Positions 35,632 to 44,838 of a stretch of 64,000 nt of DNA are shown here, piece by piece (within the stretch, counting starts at the first letter, position 1; each line of letters starts with the position of its first letter). Source of the DNA: Kordiimonadales bacterium. Lineage in GTDB: Bacteria > Pseudomonadota > Alphaproteobacteria > Sphingomonadales > Kordiimonadaceae. The translations under genes were made by a program, and so were the position numbers. The stretch covers positions 1 through 64,000 of the forward strand of contig WFTS01000089.1 in assembly GCA_015485385.1 (NCBI GenBank), read 5' to 3'. The notes beneath the pieces were generated by a model. It was not told where the DNA came from. It saw nothing but the letters and a program-made list of their open reading frames with translations, and searched no databases.

Positions 35632-35825
35632 AGGTTGGCGCTACACCGGTTTCAGGAAACTTTCAAGCTTGATTTAATGGACTGTGCAGTAGAGGACAGC
35701 AGTTTGACACATAAATCTTGGCAAAAGCATGTTGTGTTCTGCCTTAATTGAGGCCATATGGAACATAATTTTGCCACCATCCAACAGCATTTGCTGTAAT
35801 AAGGCGGATGAGCTTGGAGAGTTTT

Positions 35826-36386
35826 ATGTTTCGACCCGTTGGTTTAGTTTCAAGTGCAGCGGTGGCTTCGACCCTAGCGTTTGCTTTGTGGTCTGACCCG
35901 GCCACGGCGGATCCTTTGCTGAACACAGAAGTGCCAACAGCGGATATTTACGATGTATGCGAGGCGGGCCCAGGTGGGGCAGCACTTTATATTCATGTGG
36001 AAAATATTCGCTCTGTTGAAGGAAATTTACGGGCGCAGGCCTATAGCGACAACCCAGATGAATTCCTTGAGAAAGGAAAATGGCTTGTGCGCGTTGATGT
36101 GCCGGTCAAACTGGTGGGCGAGCAGAGTGTTTGTGTGCAGATGCCAGCTCCGGGGGCATATGCCTTTGTTGTGATGCACGACAGAAATGCAAACGGTAAG
36201 GCGGATTTCTTCTCTGAAGGGTTCGGCTTTACCAATAACCCCACATTAGGGCTCGGTGCGCCGGACGCCGAAGATGTTACTTTTGATGTTCCCAAGGGGG
36301 TCAGCAAAACCAAGGTTCGGCTTAAATATATTCTTGGCGATGATGCTGAAAAGAAGAAAAAGCGTCGGAAATTGAAGCGCCGTTAA
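35826..36386 (+). CDS. Secreted DUF2141 protein
   Basis: A 186-residue periplasmic or outer-membrane-exposed protein of the DUF2141 family. A signal peptide covers about 1-29 (cleavage near ATADP). Family landmarks are VENIRSVEGNLRAQAY, HDRNANGKADFF, and GFGFTNNPTLG, then a C-terminal beta strand. The final dozen residues are Lys/Arg-rich. ATG 35826 is used because GGAGAG precedes it by six bases; the first in-frame ATG is at 35808. It opens the plus-strand side of the sphingolipid island, but its function is not known. Confidence 0.82.
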   Translation: MFRPVGLVSSAAVASTLAFALWSDPATADPLLNTEVPTADIYDVCEAGPGGAALYIHVENIRSVEGNLRAQAYSDNPDEFLEKGKWLVRVDVPVKLVGEQSVCVQMPAPGAYAFVVMHDRNANGKADFFSEGFGFTNNPTLGLGAPDAEDVTFDVPKGVSKTKVRLKYILGDDAEKKKKRRKLKRR

Positions 36387-36535
36387 AGAGAGAGCGGCTT
36401 TTGGTTGCCTCTATTTGATGCCCTAGAGAGGGCGATCATTGAAGATGTCGCGCGAAACCATTATGTAGGCGCGTAAGACAAGCAGAAATGACTGCTATAA
36501 ACTTGTAACTTTCTTATGTGCGGAGACCTTCTGGC

Positions 36536-37543
36536 ATGCAGCTGGAAAAGACAGATTTAAAAACTGGGGCAGCGGTACCTTTGGTGGCGATTATTTCTAA
36601 TCCCCTAAGTACGACAAATGCGAACAGTATGGATGCCGTCCGTAAAGTGGTTAATCAAAGCGCAAATGTTGTTCATTTCGAACTGAACGGAATTGAAACA
36701 ATCGGTGAGGCGCTTGAACTGTTTAGTCGTGCACAGCCTGCAATGGTTATCATTAACGGTGGTGATGGAACTATCGGTGCGGTTTTGGCATCTATTCTTT
36801 ATGATAATCCGTTTTCTGTTGTGCCGCCTATTGCATTTCTACCCGGTGGAAAAACCAATATGACAGCTTCCGATTTGGGGTCAAAAGGCAAGCCGATCAA
36901 GGTGTTAAAGAAACTTCTCAAGCTAGCTAGGGAAGGGAGAGTTAGCGAAAGTTTAAAGACACGCCACCTAATTGAGATGGATATCGGGGACGGAAAAGGC
37001 CCGCGTGTTGGCTTCTTTTTCGGAACGGCAGGCGTTGTGAAAGCCATTTTTTGGTGCCGCGAAAATGCTTATTCTATGGGATTTCCCAATAGTGTTGCGC
37101 ACCTGATTTCAATTTCAAAACTGGTTTTGGCAGCACTTGGTCTGGGTAAATCAAAGCACTTGTTGGTGTCAGATCCGATGTCTTTGAACATTCCCGGGCA
37201 TGGCCGTATGGCGGGACAATATTCAGCGGTTGTAACAACAACGCTGGACCGTTTGATACTCGGTATGAAGCCTTATAGCCGCACCTCTGAGCAAACCAAT
37301 GCCGGAGGTCTGCGCTTTGCTGCGGTTGAGGCAGGTAGCCGCAAGTTTATTCGTGCGATTTGGGCTATGGTTATTGGCCGCTTTGGAAAGAAAACTATCC
37401 ATGGGTCACATGTGCGTACCGGAAATGAGGTTCGGATTGAAGGGACAGACCCCGTGACGTTAGACGGTGAGATTTACCACCCTATCGCGGGGACCCCTGT
37501 TGTGTTGCGCGGAGACAAAGCGTTGTCTTTTGTCTCGCTTTAG
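36536..37543 (+). CDS. Diacylglycerol-kinase-fold lipid kinase, candidate ceramide kinase
   Basis: A 335-residue protein with the DAGK/sphingosine-kinase catalytic fold. The nucleotide motif NGGDGTIGAVLASI begins at residue 74, and an FLPGGKTNMTASDL segment follows. Family members phosphorylate lipid hydroxyls; in Caulobacter a related kinase (CpgB) phosphorylates ceramide. Proximity to spt and the ceramide synthase-like gene makes ceramide the best substrate guess. ATG 36536 is chosen because GGAGA lies upstream; GTG 36518 lacks a ribosome site. The next gene starts eight bases after its stop. Confidence 0.72.
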   Translation: MQLEKTDLKTGAAVPLVAIISNPLSTTNANSMDAVRKVVNQSANVVHFELNGIETIGEALELFSRAQPAMVIINGGDGTIGAVLASILYDNPFSVVPPIAFLPGGKTNMTASDLGSKGKPIKVLKKLLKLAREGRVSESLKTRHLIEMDIGDGKGPRVGFFFGTAGVVKAIFWCRENAYSMGFPNSVAHLISISKLVLAALGLGKSKHLLVSDPMSLNIPGHGRMAGQYSAVVTTTLDRLILGMKPYSRTSEQTNAGGLRFAAVEAGSRKFIRAIWAMVIGRFGKKTIHGSHVRTGNEVRIEGTDPVTLDGEIYHPIAGTPVVLRGDKALSFVSL

Positions 37544-37551
37544 GGGGTGAT

Positions 37552-38493
37552 ATGCACTCAGAGCTTGATCAAAAATTGGGGGCCTTTATCCGCAGTGAAT
37601 GGGACCGGGATGTCCCTAGTGAGGTAACGGCAGCTGCCAGTGAGATCGCCGCACACTACGGTGACAGTGTGATGGGCGTGCTTTTTTATGGGTCCTGTCT
37701 GCGCACTGGTGAAATTGTTGATAAAATCCTCGATTTTTATGTGATCGTAGAGACATATCAAAGCGCCTATAAAGGAGCTCTATTGGCAATCGCCAATAAA
37801 ATTTTACCGCCGAATGTTTTTTACCATGAAATGGATGTGAATGGCGTCACCGTCCGGTCTAAATATGCGGTTCTTTCTGTTGATGATTTAGCGTTTCGAA
37901 CCAGTCGAAAGTGCCTCAATGTTTCCGTTTGGGCTCGCTTTTGCCAACCGTGCATGTTGCTACTGCCGCGCGATGATCTAGCTTTTGCAGCCATTCACAG
38001 TTCAGTTGTACAAGCCGTGAAAACAATGCTTTTAAACTTGCTGGACCTAAAGCCATTTGCCACCAACAGTCGGGATCTTTGGGTTGAAGCGTTTGGGCAA
38101 ACTTATGCAGCCGAACTGCGCTCTGAGCGCGGTGGTAAAGGGCTTGAAATTTATCTTTTAGATCAAGAACGCTACGATCAATTAACTCCGATTGCTTTGG
38201 CTGCGATGGGGGTGTCAAAAGCGGTTGAACAACAGCACCATCAGCCATCAAGGGTAAGCAGTTGGAAGCCAAAATTATATTGGTGGGCGCGGAGAGTGAA
38301 CGGAAAAATTGTTAGTTTTCTGAGGCTTATAAAGGCAACGACCACGTTTGATGGCGGCATTGATTATATCGCCTGGAAAATAAGACGGCATTCAGGCGTT
38401 GAGGTGGACGTCACCAATTGGATGAGAAAATGGCCCGTGATCGCTGGTATCACACTGTTCTGGAAGCTCCGGAAAAGAGGCGCATTTAAATAG
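37552..38493 (+). CDS. TAM41-like nucleotidyltransferase
   Basis: A 313-residue protein resembling TAM41/Mmp37 phosphatidate cytidylyltransferases. The nucleotidyltransferase signature is FYGSCLRTG (45-53) with Asp57 and Asp61, followed by SKYAVLS near 103-109, like the KYGV segment of that family. TAM41 makes CDP-diacylglycerol. Its tight coupling to the lipid-kinase gene suggests it activates a lipid phosphate, perhaps ceramide-1-phosphate. Both the family placement and the substrate are inference. No membrane anchor is clear, though the C-terminus is basic and amphipathic. The stop lies 32 bp from the convergent spt stop. Confidence 0.6.
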   Translation: MHSELDQKLGAFIRSEWDRDVPSEVTAAASEIAAHYGDSVMGVLFYGSCLRTGEIVDKILDFYVIVETYQSAYKGALLAIANKILPPNVFYHEMDVNGVTVRSKYAVLSVDDLAFRTSRKCLNVSVWARFCQPCMLLLPRDDLAFAAIHSSVVQAVKTMLLNLLDLKPFATNSRDLWVEAFGQTYAAELRSERGGKGLEIYLLDQERYDQLTPIALAAMGVSKAVEQQHHQPSRVSSWKPKLYWWARRVNGKIVSFLRLIKATTTFDGGIDYIAWKIRRHSGVEVDVTNWMRKWPVIAGITLFWKLRKRGAFK

Positions 38494-38525
38494 CGCACCA
38501 ATTCTCTCTCTAAATCTTAAATAAA

Positions 38526-39728
38526 TTAGGGGTTTAAAGTCAGCCCTACTTTTTCAGCAGTCGTGATAAAGCGCTTGATGATCTCGTTAATCTGATCACT
38601 GGTATGCTGGGCGCAAACGCTGACCCGCATCAGAAACATACCCGCAGGGGTAGCAGGCGGCGCAGCCATGTTGACATAGACACCTTCCATCAACAGCTGT
38701 TCCCAAAATTTTGTTCCCATCATTGGATCGGGTAAATGCACAGCGATGATCGGGCTTTCAGCCGTTTCAGTGCAAAGATTGAAACCAGCTTTTTTTAAGC
38801 CTGCATGTAAACTACGGGCATTTTCCCACAGATGGGCACGGCGGTTCCCACTTCGGCTTATGGCTTTAATCGCAGCGGTGGCCGAAGCAACAACACTTGG
38901 GGGTAGGCTGGCCGTGAAAATATAAGGGCGGCTAACATACCGTAGTACATCAAATTTAGGATGATTTGAAACGGCAAAGCCTCCGACGGTTCCAACCGAC
39001 TTTGAAAAAGTGCCAACAAAGAAATCAACCAGATGCTCAACATCAAGCTCTTCAGCGATGCCCCGTCCTTTTTCTCCGCAAAATCCCATTGAGTGTGCTT
39101 CGTCTACTAGTGTCATGCAGCCGTATTTTTTGCCGACTTCAAGCAGTTCTTTCAAAGGGGCAGCATCACCGAGCATGGAATACATGCCTTCAACAACCAA
39201 AAGCTTATTGGCCCCTTCAGGGATGCGTTTGAGGCGCTTTTCCATATGAGCAACGTCATTATGCTTGAAACGAACAATCGTCGCGTTGCTCATGGTGCAG
39301 CCGTCATAAATAGATGCATGGCTGTCGGCGTCGATGATAATATAATCATCCTTGCCGCCAAGCGCTGAAATAAGCCCCAAATTCGCTTGATAGCCTGTGG
39401 AAAAGACCATGCAGTGGTCCATACCGTAAAAGTCGGCAATGGTCGCCTCTAGCGCTTTGTGGCCTCCATATGTGCCGTTCAGTACGCGTGACCCAGTGGT
39501 TCCGGTTCCGAATTTATCAAGCGCATCTTTTGCAGCCTTGATCGCCTCTTGATTAAAGGTCATGCCCATATAATTGTTGGTGCCAGCAAGAATAGTGTGC
39601 CGACCGCCAATCATGGCTTCAGTTTCAGAAATGATTTCGTCCATCACAACTGTAAAAGGATCAGCCTTTGTAAAGGGTAACGAATCGCGCAGCGCCGTTG
39701 TCGCATCAAATTTATCTAGTAAATCCAT
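38526..39728 (-). CDS. spt: Serine palmitoyltransferase
   Basis: PLP enzyme of the alpha-oxoamine synthase family, condensing serine with an acyl thioester to 3-ketosphinganine in the first step of sphingolipid synthesis. The 400 residues carry His137 (stacks on PLP), Asp209 in VDEAHS, and the Schiff-base Lys243 in GTFSKSVGTVGG. Related 2-amino-3-ketobutyrate ligase and AONS are possible, but ACP, acyl-ACP ligase and ceramide-type reductase next door favour Spt. It is the last gene of the minus-strand synthesis operon, 41 bp after the ACP gene. Confidence 0.88.
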   Translation of the reverse strand: MDLLDKFDATTALRDSLPFTKADPFTVVMDEIISETEAMIGGRHTILAGTNNYMGMTFNQEAIKAAKDALDKFGTGTTGSRVLNGTYGGHKALEATIADFYGMDHCMVFSTGYQANLGLISALGGKDDYIIIDADSHASIYDGCTMSNATIVRFKHNDVAHMEKRLKRIPEGANKLLVVEGMYSMLGDAAPLKELLEVGKKYGCMTLVDEAHSMGFCGEKGRGIAEELDVEHLVDFFVGTFSKSVGTVGGFAVSNHPKFDVLRYVSRPYIFTASLPPSVVASATAAIKAISRSGNRRAHLWENARSLHAGLKKAGFNLCTETAESPIIAVHLPDPMMGTKFWEQLLMEGVYVNMAAPPATPAGMFLMRVSVCAQHTSDQINEIIKRFITTAEKVGLTLNP

Positions 39729-39769
39729 GGTGTTATCAGCCCTAAAAGAAAGAGTGCCCTGTAAGAATG

Positions 39770-40015
39770 TTATTCTGAGGCTAAGATTTTTTCAACAGCA
39801 TCAACAACCTGCTGGATGGTTTCCATGTCTGGCAAAAGATTGAGCGGCAGCAGAATGTCAAACTCGTCCTCAATATCGGCGACTAAATCCATGACTGTTA
39901 GGCTATCAAGTTCAAGATCAACCGCGAAGGTTGTTTCAGGTCCCAACGCAATGTTCTTTTTGTTCAAAGGAGTGATGAGCGCGCAAATGGTCTCAAATGT
40001 CTGGGCGTTCGCCAT
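39770..40015 (-). CDS. Acyl carrier protein of sphingolipid operon
   Basis: An 81-residue acyl carrier protein. The phosphopantetheine attachment Ser38 lies in LELDSLTVMDL, followed by the acidic helix VADIEDEF. It differs from housekeeping AcpP and, like AcpR of Caulobacter, probably presents the acyl chain to serine palmitoyltransferase. It lies between spt and the reductase gene. Confidence 0.88.
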   Translation of the reverse strand: MANAQTFETICALITPLNKKNIALGPETTFAVDLELDSLTVMDLVADIEDEFDILLPLNLLPDMETIQQVVDAVEKILASE

Positions 40016-40086
40016 AATGTCTGCCTACCTACTATCGTGTCATAGAATGAATGTTGTTATCTGACCTTATACCGAGATGTTCGCTA

Positions 40087-41043
40087 TCATAATAGCCCGT
40101 TTTTTCGGTACCAGTCCGTTGTATCCTTTAATCCAGCAATAAGATCAAATTGTGGCGACCAATTTGGTAGGTTTGGGCGTCGCCTTAGCCTGACTGTCCA
40201 GTCACTGTGACAAAGATAGCGCGCTGTTGATAGTGTTAGCATAGCAGGGCGATTGATTGCGCGGGCAACCATGCCATTGATGGCTCCGATTGTCCCGATG
40301 GCCCAAAAGGGCAGTGAAAAAGTTTTTACCGTTTTGTTTTTGCGCCCGAGCATGGCTGCCGCTACATCTTCTATCGTATAGCCGCCGGCTTTACCGTCAT
40401 CAATCTCGAGAATTTGGGAGGCATGTTTATTTTCCAGAAGGGCGGTGAGAGCACCTGCAAGGTCTTGGGCATGGATCATGGAAAATCTGTTTTTGGTGCT
40501 GCCGGGGGCAGGCAAAATTCCAAATTTACTGGCTTTTAAGAGCTTGAGGATTTCTTTGTCGCCGGGACCGTAAATGGCAGGAGGCCGGACAACTGTCCAA
40601 TCAAAGGACCATTTGCGTGCAGTTAACAGCAGCTCGGATGCTGCTTTGCTAGCACCGTAATGAGACAAAAGAGGTTCGCGTGCAGCAAGGCTGGAAATAT
40701 GAAGCACATGCTGGAGATTAGCGTTGGACGCTGCCTTGAAGACATTTTTGGTTGCCGCGACATTAACATCAAAAAAGCCATCACGATTAACGGATTTCGT
40801 TAATCCTGCGATATTGACTAAGGTATCCGCATCCGCACACAACCGTACGAGGCTATCCATATCAGTTAAGGAGCCTTCAATCCATTTGACATTGTTGCGC
40901 TCGGTTTGTGGGCGGCGGGTTAAGGCTTGAACTTTATGACCTGCCGCAAGCAGGCTTTCAATCACATGATTGCCAAGAAATCCGGTGCCTCCGGTCAGTG
41001 CGATACATTGACGAGGTGATGTATTGTTGGATTTTTTTGACAT
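40087..41043 (-). CDS. cerR: NAD-dependent reductase, candidate CerR
   Basis: A 318-residue extended short-chain dehydrogenase (epimerase family). The nucleotide-binding motif is TGGTGFLG near residue 18 and the catalytic pair is in YGASK near 134. In Caulobacter the homologous CerR reduces the 3-keto group of a sphingoid intermediate. ATG 41043 is used because the upstream acyl-ligase stop lies just before it; an upstream TTG at 41058 would overlap that gene. The symbol rests on family plus operon context. Confidence 0.8.
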   Translation of the reverse strand: MSKKSNNTSPRQCIALTGGTGFLGNHVIESLLAAGHKVQALTRRPQTERNNVKWIEGSLTDMDSLVRLCADADTLVNIAGLTKSVNRDGFFDVNVAATKNVFKAASNANLQHVLHISSLAAREPLLSHYGASKAASELLLTARKWSFDWTVVRPPAIYGPGDKEILKLLKASKFGILPAPGSTKNRFSMIHAQDLAGALTALLENKHASQILEIDDGKAGGYTIEDVAAAMLGRKNKTVKTFSLPFWAIGTIGAINGMVARAINRPAMLTLSTARYLCHSDWTVRLRRRPNLPNWSPQFDLIAGLKDTTDWYRKNGLL

Positions 41044-41047
41044 GTTT

Positions 41048-42778
41048 TTAGCTGGCAAGCGCCTGTAGGCTTCCAGACAGATATTGGCTTCGGGCTTTGG
41101 TGCGGCTTAATTTGCCTGATGATGTGCGCGGCAATGCACGCGGTGATACCAAAACAATTAAACAGCCGACGCCTGTGGCCGTTTGCACCTGTTTGCGAAG
41201 GTCTTCGACAAGTTTGGCGCGTAGGGATGCCTCTGATGTGCGGCACTGAACCAGCAACATAGGGACTTCTTCAGAATTCTCACCGGGGACAGAAATAGCG
41301 GCAACATCCCCTGTTTTAACACCGTCGAGTTGTTCCGCAGCCCATTCAATATCTTGCGGCCAATGGTTTTTCCCATTGACGATTATAATGTCCTTCGCGC
41401 GTCCAACGATATAAATATCGCCGTTCTTCAAATATCCCATGTCGCCTGTGTCAAGCCAGCCATCATCACTAAGAACGGCCTGCGTTGTCTCTGGATCATT
41501 AAAATATTCCCGCATAACAGATACGCCGCGCAAGAAGATGCGGCCAACGCTTCTATCAGCTAAAACGGTATCGTCTTCGTCGCGGATTTCAATATCATAT
41601 TCAGGCAGGGGCGTGCCGCAATTGACAACCTCGCGCATTCGGCCCTCTTTAGCGCCAGCCACAAGCAAGTGTCTGTCTCCTGTCAGCGAGGCTTCTTCCA
41701 CCAAGTCGATTTCGATGCCTTTCCCAACAGATGTAAAACTAACGCCTAAGGTACATTCAGCCATGCCGTAACTCGGAAGAAATGTCTTTTCCGAGAAACC
41801 GATACATTCAAAGGTTTCCGTGAACATGCGCAGGACATCAGGGCGGATCATTTCGGCACCAATTCCAGCAACGCGCAGGCTTGACAGGTCAAGGCCTTCC
41901 ATGGCTGTGCCGCGCATGGCCGCACGGCGCGCACATATATCATAGCCAAACGTGGGGCTGAACGTCAGTGTCGCTTTGGAGCCGCTAACGACCCTAAGCC
42001 AACTTAATGGGCGCCGGGCAAATTCTTCGGTTGGGATGAAGTCTACGGAAACTTGACACGCCAGCATGGTCAACAGTGTGCCAACAAGGCCCATATCATG
42101 ATAAAACGGCAGCCAGGAAACGGCACGGTCTTCATCAATAAGCCGCACGCCATGATATCCCATACCGTGTGTGTTGGCCATCAAGGAACGGTGCGTTACG
42201 GCTACGCCGTGCGGAAAACGGGTGCTGCCAGACGAATACTGTAAATAAGCAAGATCATCTGTTGATGGAAGCCTGTGCTCTCCGTCAACATCCGCGGCCA
42301 TATAATCTTCCATAGAGCCAGTGAAGATTGGGTTCATGCCAACAGTTGCTTCTGTGATGATTTCATCCATGAAGCTAGGTGCCATAATGCCACCAGCATC
42401 ACAGCTTTCCATTTGCATGCGTAATTGAGAGACATATCCCTCTTTGCCACCAAACGATGTTGGCAAGGGCAGGGGTACAGGCAGAACGCCAGCAAACTGA
42501 CAGCCAACAAAAAAGCTTACGAAATTTGCACTGGTTTCGGCAATAAGGGCGATCCGGTCGCCCTTTTTGAAGCCAAGCCCGACTATTTTGCGTGCGACAG
42601 CTTTGGCGCGCTTGTTGATCTCGGCCCATGTAAGCGAGTCTACAAGATCGCCTTTTGCATTGAAGAAGTTAGGACCTCGTGTGCCCTTTGCGGCATACTC
42701 GATCGCTTCAACAAGTGTATCAAAATCCGAATACCGCCGAGGCAGTGTTGGATCAAGTGTAGGTGTCGCTACAATCAT
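41048..42778 (-). CDS. Fatty acyl-AMP ligase / acyl-ACP synthetase
   Basis: A 576-residue adenylate-forming enzyme of the fatty acyl-AMP ligase type. The phosphate loop is YLQYSSGSTRFPHGV near residue 180, followed by LPSYGMAECT, DTGDMGYLKNGDIYIVGRAKD, and the C-terminal catalytic Lys in PRTSSGKLSRTK. It would load a fatty acid onto the operon's ACP for serine palmitoyltransferase. It is first in the operon; the 290-bp spacer to the divergent aminotransferase must hold the promoter. Confidence 0.88.
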   Translation of the reverse strand: MIVATPTLDPTLPRRYSDFDTLVEAIEYAAKGTRGPNFFNAKGDLVDSLTWAEINKRAKAVARKIVGLGFKKGDRIALIAETSANFVSFFVGCQFAGVLPVPLPLPTSFGGKEGYVSQLRMQMESCDAGGIMAPSFMDEIITEATVGMNPIFTGSMEDYMAADVDGEHRLPSTDDLAYLQYSSGSTRFPHGVAVTHRSLMANTHGMGYHGVRLIDEDRAVSWLPFYHDMGLVGTLLTMLACQVSVDFIPTEEFARRPLSWLRVVSGSKATLTFSPTFGYDICARRAAMRGTAMEGLDLSSLRVAGIGAEMIRPDVLRMFTETFECIGFSEKTFLPSYGMAECTLGVSFTSVGKGIEIDLVEEASLTGDRHLLVAGAKEGRMREVVNCGTPLPEYDIEIRDEDDTVLADRSVGRIFLRGVSVMREYFNDPETTQAVLSDDGWLDTGDMGYLKNGDIYIVGRAKDIIIVNGKNHWPQDIEWAAEQLDGVKTGDVAAISVPGENSEEVPMLLVQCRTSEASLRAKLVEDLRKQVQTATGVGCLIVLVSPRALPRTSSGKLSRTKARSQYLSGSLQALAS

Positions 42779-43068
42779 CGCGTCCGTTTCAACAACATTT
42801 ATCCCACGCCACAGTAGCGGGACCTTACAAAAACAACAAGCCCAAGCCTGAAACTATCGTTCAGCTCTGGATAACACTTAACACTTCTTAACCGGGCTGT
42901 CCAAAAGGTTAATTTAACTTGAAATAACCTTCATATAGCTGTTCAGTCATTCGATAAAGAGTGCCATATTATTAAGGCTGAATTAGCGTTTGTAGCCTCG
43001 GGGCGCAAGCAATTTCTGGCCTTTAGAGTAGCCGAGGCCCCTAAATACTGAGGAATGGCGATATAAGC

Positions 43069-44265
43069 ATGACAGCGTTGACAGGCAAATTTACAGCGAA
43101 AGACATCAGGCGCCTCCGCTCTGAAACCCCTGGCTTACCGGGGCGAATTCACTTGGATAACTGCGGATCAGCGCTTGTTCCACGCGCTGTAGTTGATACG
43201 CTAGAGGCCCACCTTCGGCTTGAAAGCCTTGTTGGTGGCTATGTGGCACAGGAGCAACAGTCTAAGCGGCTGTCAGAGGTCTACCATTCGGCGGCACGCT
43301 TGTTAGGCGGAAAAAACACAGATTATGCGATGGTTGGCAGCGCAGTGGATGGTTGGACTAAGGCTTTTTACAGCGTTCCAATGGCGCCGGGTGACAATAT
43401 TGTTACCGCCTACACAGAGTATTGCAGCAATTATGTCGCTTTTTTGCAGCGCGTTCGGCGGGACGGGATTGAGATTCGTGTTGCGCGGCCGGGCGCTGAC
43501 GGGGTGCTAGACCTAGATCATCTTGAAAGCCTAGTAGATGCGCGTACACGCCTTATCAGCGTCACGCATGTGCCGTCGTCTAGCGGGCAGGTTTTGCCTG
43601 CGGAAAAGATTGGCGAGATCGCACGCTTGCACGGTATATTGTATCTTTTAGATGCGTGCCAATCTGTCGGGCAGATGCAGGTTAATTTTGACCAAATCGG
43701 GTGTGATATGGCAACCGGAACCGGGCGAAAGTTTTTGCGCGGTCCGCGGGGTATCGGATTTCTATACATAAATGAAAAAGCCCGCCGTTTGATTGACCCT
43801 GTTGTGTTAACCAACCAAGCAGCCTGTTGGTCAGCGACCGACCGCTATGACCTTCGTACAGATGCAGGCCTCTTTGAAGCGTGGGAGCGTAGCTGTATGA
43901 ACCAATTAGGATTGGGGGCCGCGTTTGACTATGCCTTGGGTCTGGGCATCGATCAGATAAGCGACAGGGTGTCTAGCCTGAGTGCTTATGTGCGTGCAGG
44001 GCTAAAAGAAATCTCTGGTGTGACACCAACGTGCCAGCCAGCGGCATCAGCGGCGATCATCACATTTAATAAAAAAGGGCTCACTGCCTCGGACATAAAG
44101 GCTTTGATGGAAAAGCAGGGCATCGCAACGCAGGTGGCAAGTGTTGTGCATACCCGGCTTGATTTAGAGGCGCGCGGTATTGATACGACCGCTCGGGTTT
44201 CTCCGCACTATTATAACACCACTGAGGAACTGGATAGCTTCCTCAATGCTTTGGATATGCTGTAA
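43069..44265 (+). CDS. Class V aminotransferase-fold PLP enzyme
   Basis: A 398-residue PLP enzyme of the class V fold (cysteine desulfurase / isopenicillin epimerase-like). The PLP-contact Asp is in LLDACQSVGQ and the Schiff-base Lys is in TGTGRKFLRGPRG. No conserved Cys-desulfurase loop is recognised, so the reaction is unassigned. Its stop TAA is immediately followed by the recX GTG. The divergent neighbour is the sphingolipid acyl-ligase, which does not reveal its role. An inverted repeat GCCTCGG/CCGAGGC lies upstream at 42995-43038. Confidence 0.8.
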   Translation: MTALTGKFTAKDIRRLRSETPGLPGRIHLDNCGSALVPRAVVDTLEAHLRLESLVGGYVAQEQQSKRLSEVYHSAARLLGGKNTDYAMVGSAVDGWTKAFYSVPMAPGDNIVTAYTEYCSNYVAFLQRVRRDGIEIRVARPGADGVLDLDHLESLVDARTRLISVTHVPSSSGQVLPAEKIGEIARLHGILYLLDACQSVGQMQVNFDQIGCDMATGTGRKFLRGPRGIGFLYINEKARRLIDPVVLTNQAACWSATDRYDLRTDAGLFEAWERSCMNQLGLGAAFDYALGLGIDQISDRVSSLSAYVRAGLKEISGVTPTCQPAASAAIITFNKKGLTASDIKALMEKQGIATQVASVVHTRLDLEARGIDTTARVSPHYYNTTEELDSFLNALDML

Positions 44266-44838
44266 GTGACAAACGGTCGAAAAGATACGGCAAAGAAGAC
44301 TAAGCCTGTCAGCAAAGCGTATCTGGAGCGTGCTGCGCTGCATTATCTTGGGCGGTTCAATAGTTCTCATGCCAATTTAATGCGGGTCTTAGAGCGAAAA
44401 GTGCGGCGCCGAAATGAAGACAATGCCCCGCCGTCCCCTGAGCAACTTGGCTGGATCACTCTGGTGGCTGATCAATGCGTTGCGTACGGCTATGTGGATG
44501 ATGCGCTATATGCTCGCCAGCGATTTGAAAGCTTGCTTAGGAAGGGCAAGCCTCTGCGGGTTATTAAACAAGACCTTCACTATAAGGGTGTGCCAGACGC
44601 TATTGCAGAGGCTGTGATTGCCGAGGCAACGCGTGACCCGGATATGGACCCTGACCTTAAAGCCGCCGCCGCTTATGTTCGCCGCCGTCGTTTCGGTGCA
44701 TTCCGCAGGGCAGACAAAACGGACGAGCGCAAGATAGAAAAAGAAAAATCAGCCATGATGCGTGCAGGATTTTCTTATCAGATGGTGAAAAACATCATGG
44801 CCTCCAGCGAGGATGAACTTCTTAATTTGTTAAGTTAA
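44266..44838 (+). CDS. recX: RecX family regulatory protein
   Basis: A 190-residue RecX, which modulates RecA filaments. Family features are the helical repeats AYLERAALHYLGRFNSSHANL, the GYVDDALYARQRFESLLRKGK segment near 75-95 and the later KGVPDAIAEAVIAEA. It starts with GTG directly after the aminotransferase stop. recA is not in the window. Its end overlaps the convergent MocA-like gene by 17 bp. Confidence 0.85.
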   Translation: MTNGRKDTAKKTKPVSKAYLERAALHYLGRFNSSHANLMRVLERKVRRRNEDNAPPSPEQLGWITLVADQCVAYGYVDDALYARQRFESLLRKGKPLRVIKQDLHYKGVPDAIAEAVIAEATRDPDMDPDLKAAAAYVRRRRFGAFRRADKTDERKIEKEKSAMMRAGFSYQMVKNIMASSEDELLNLLS

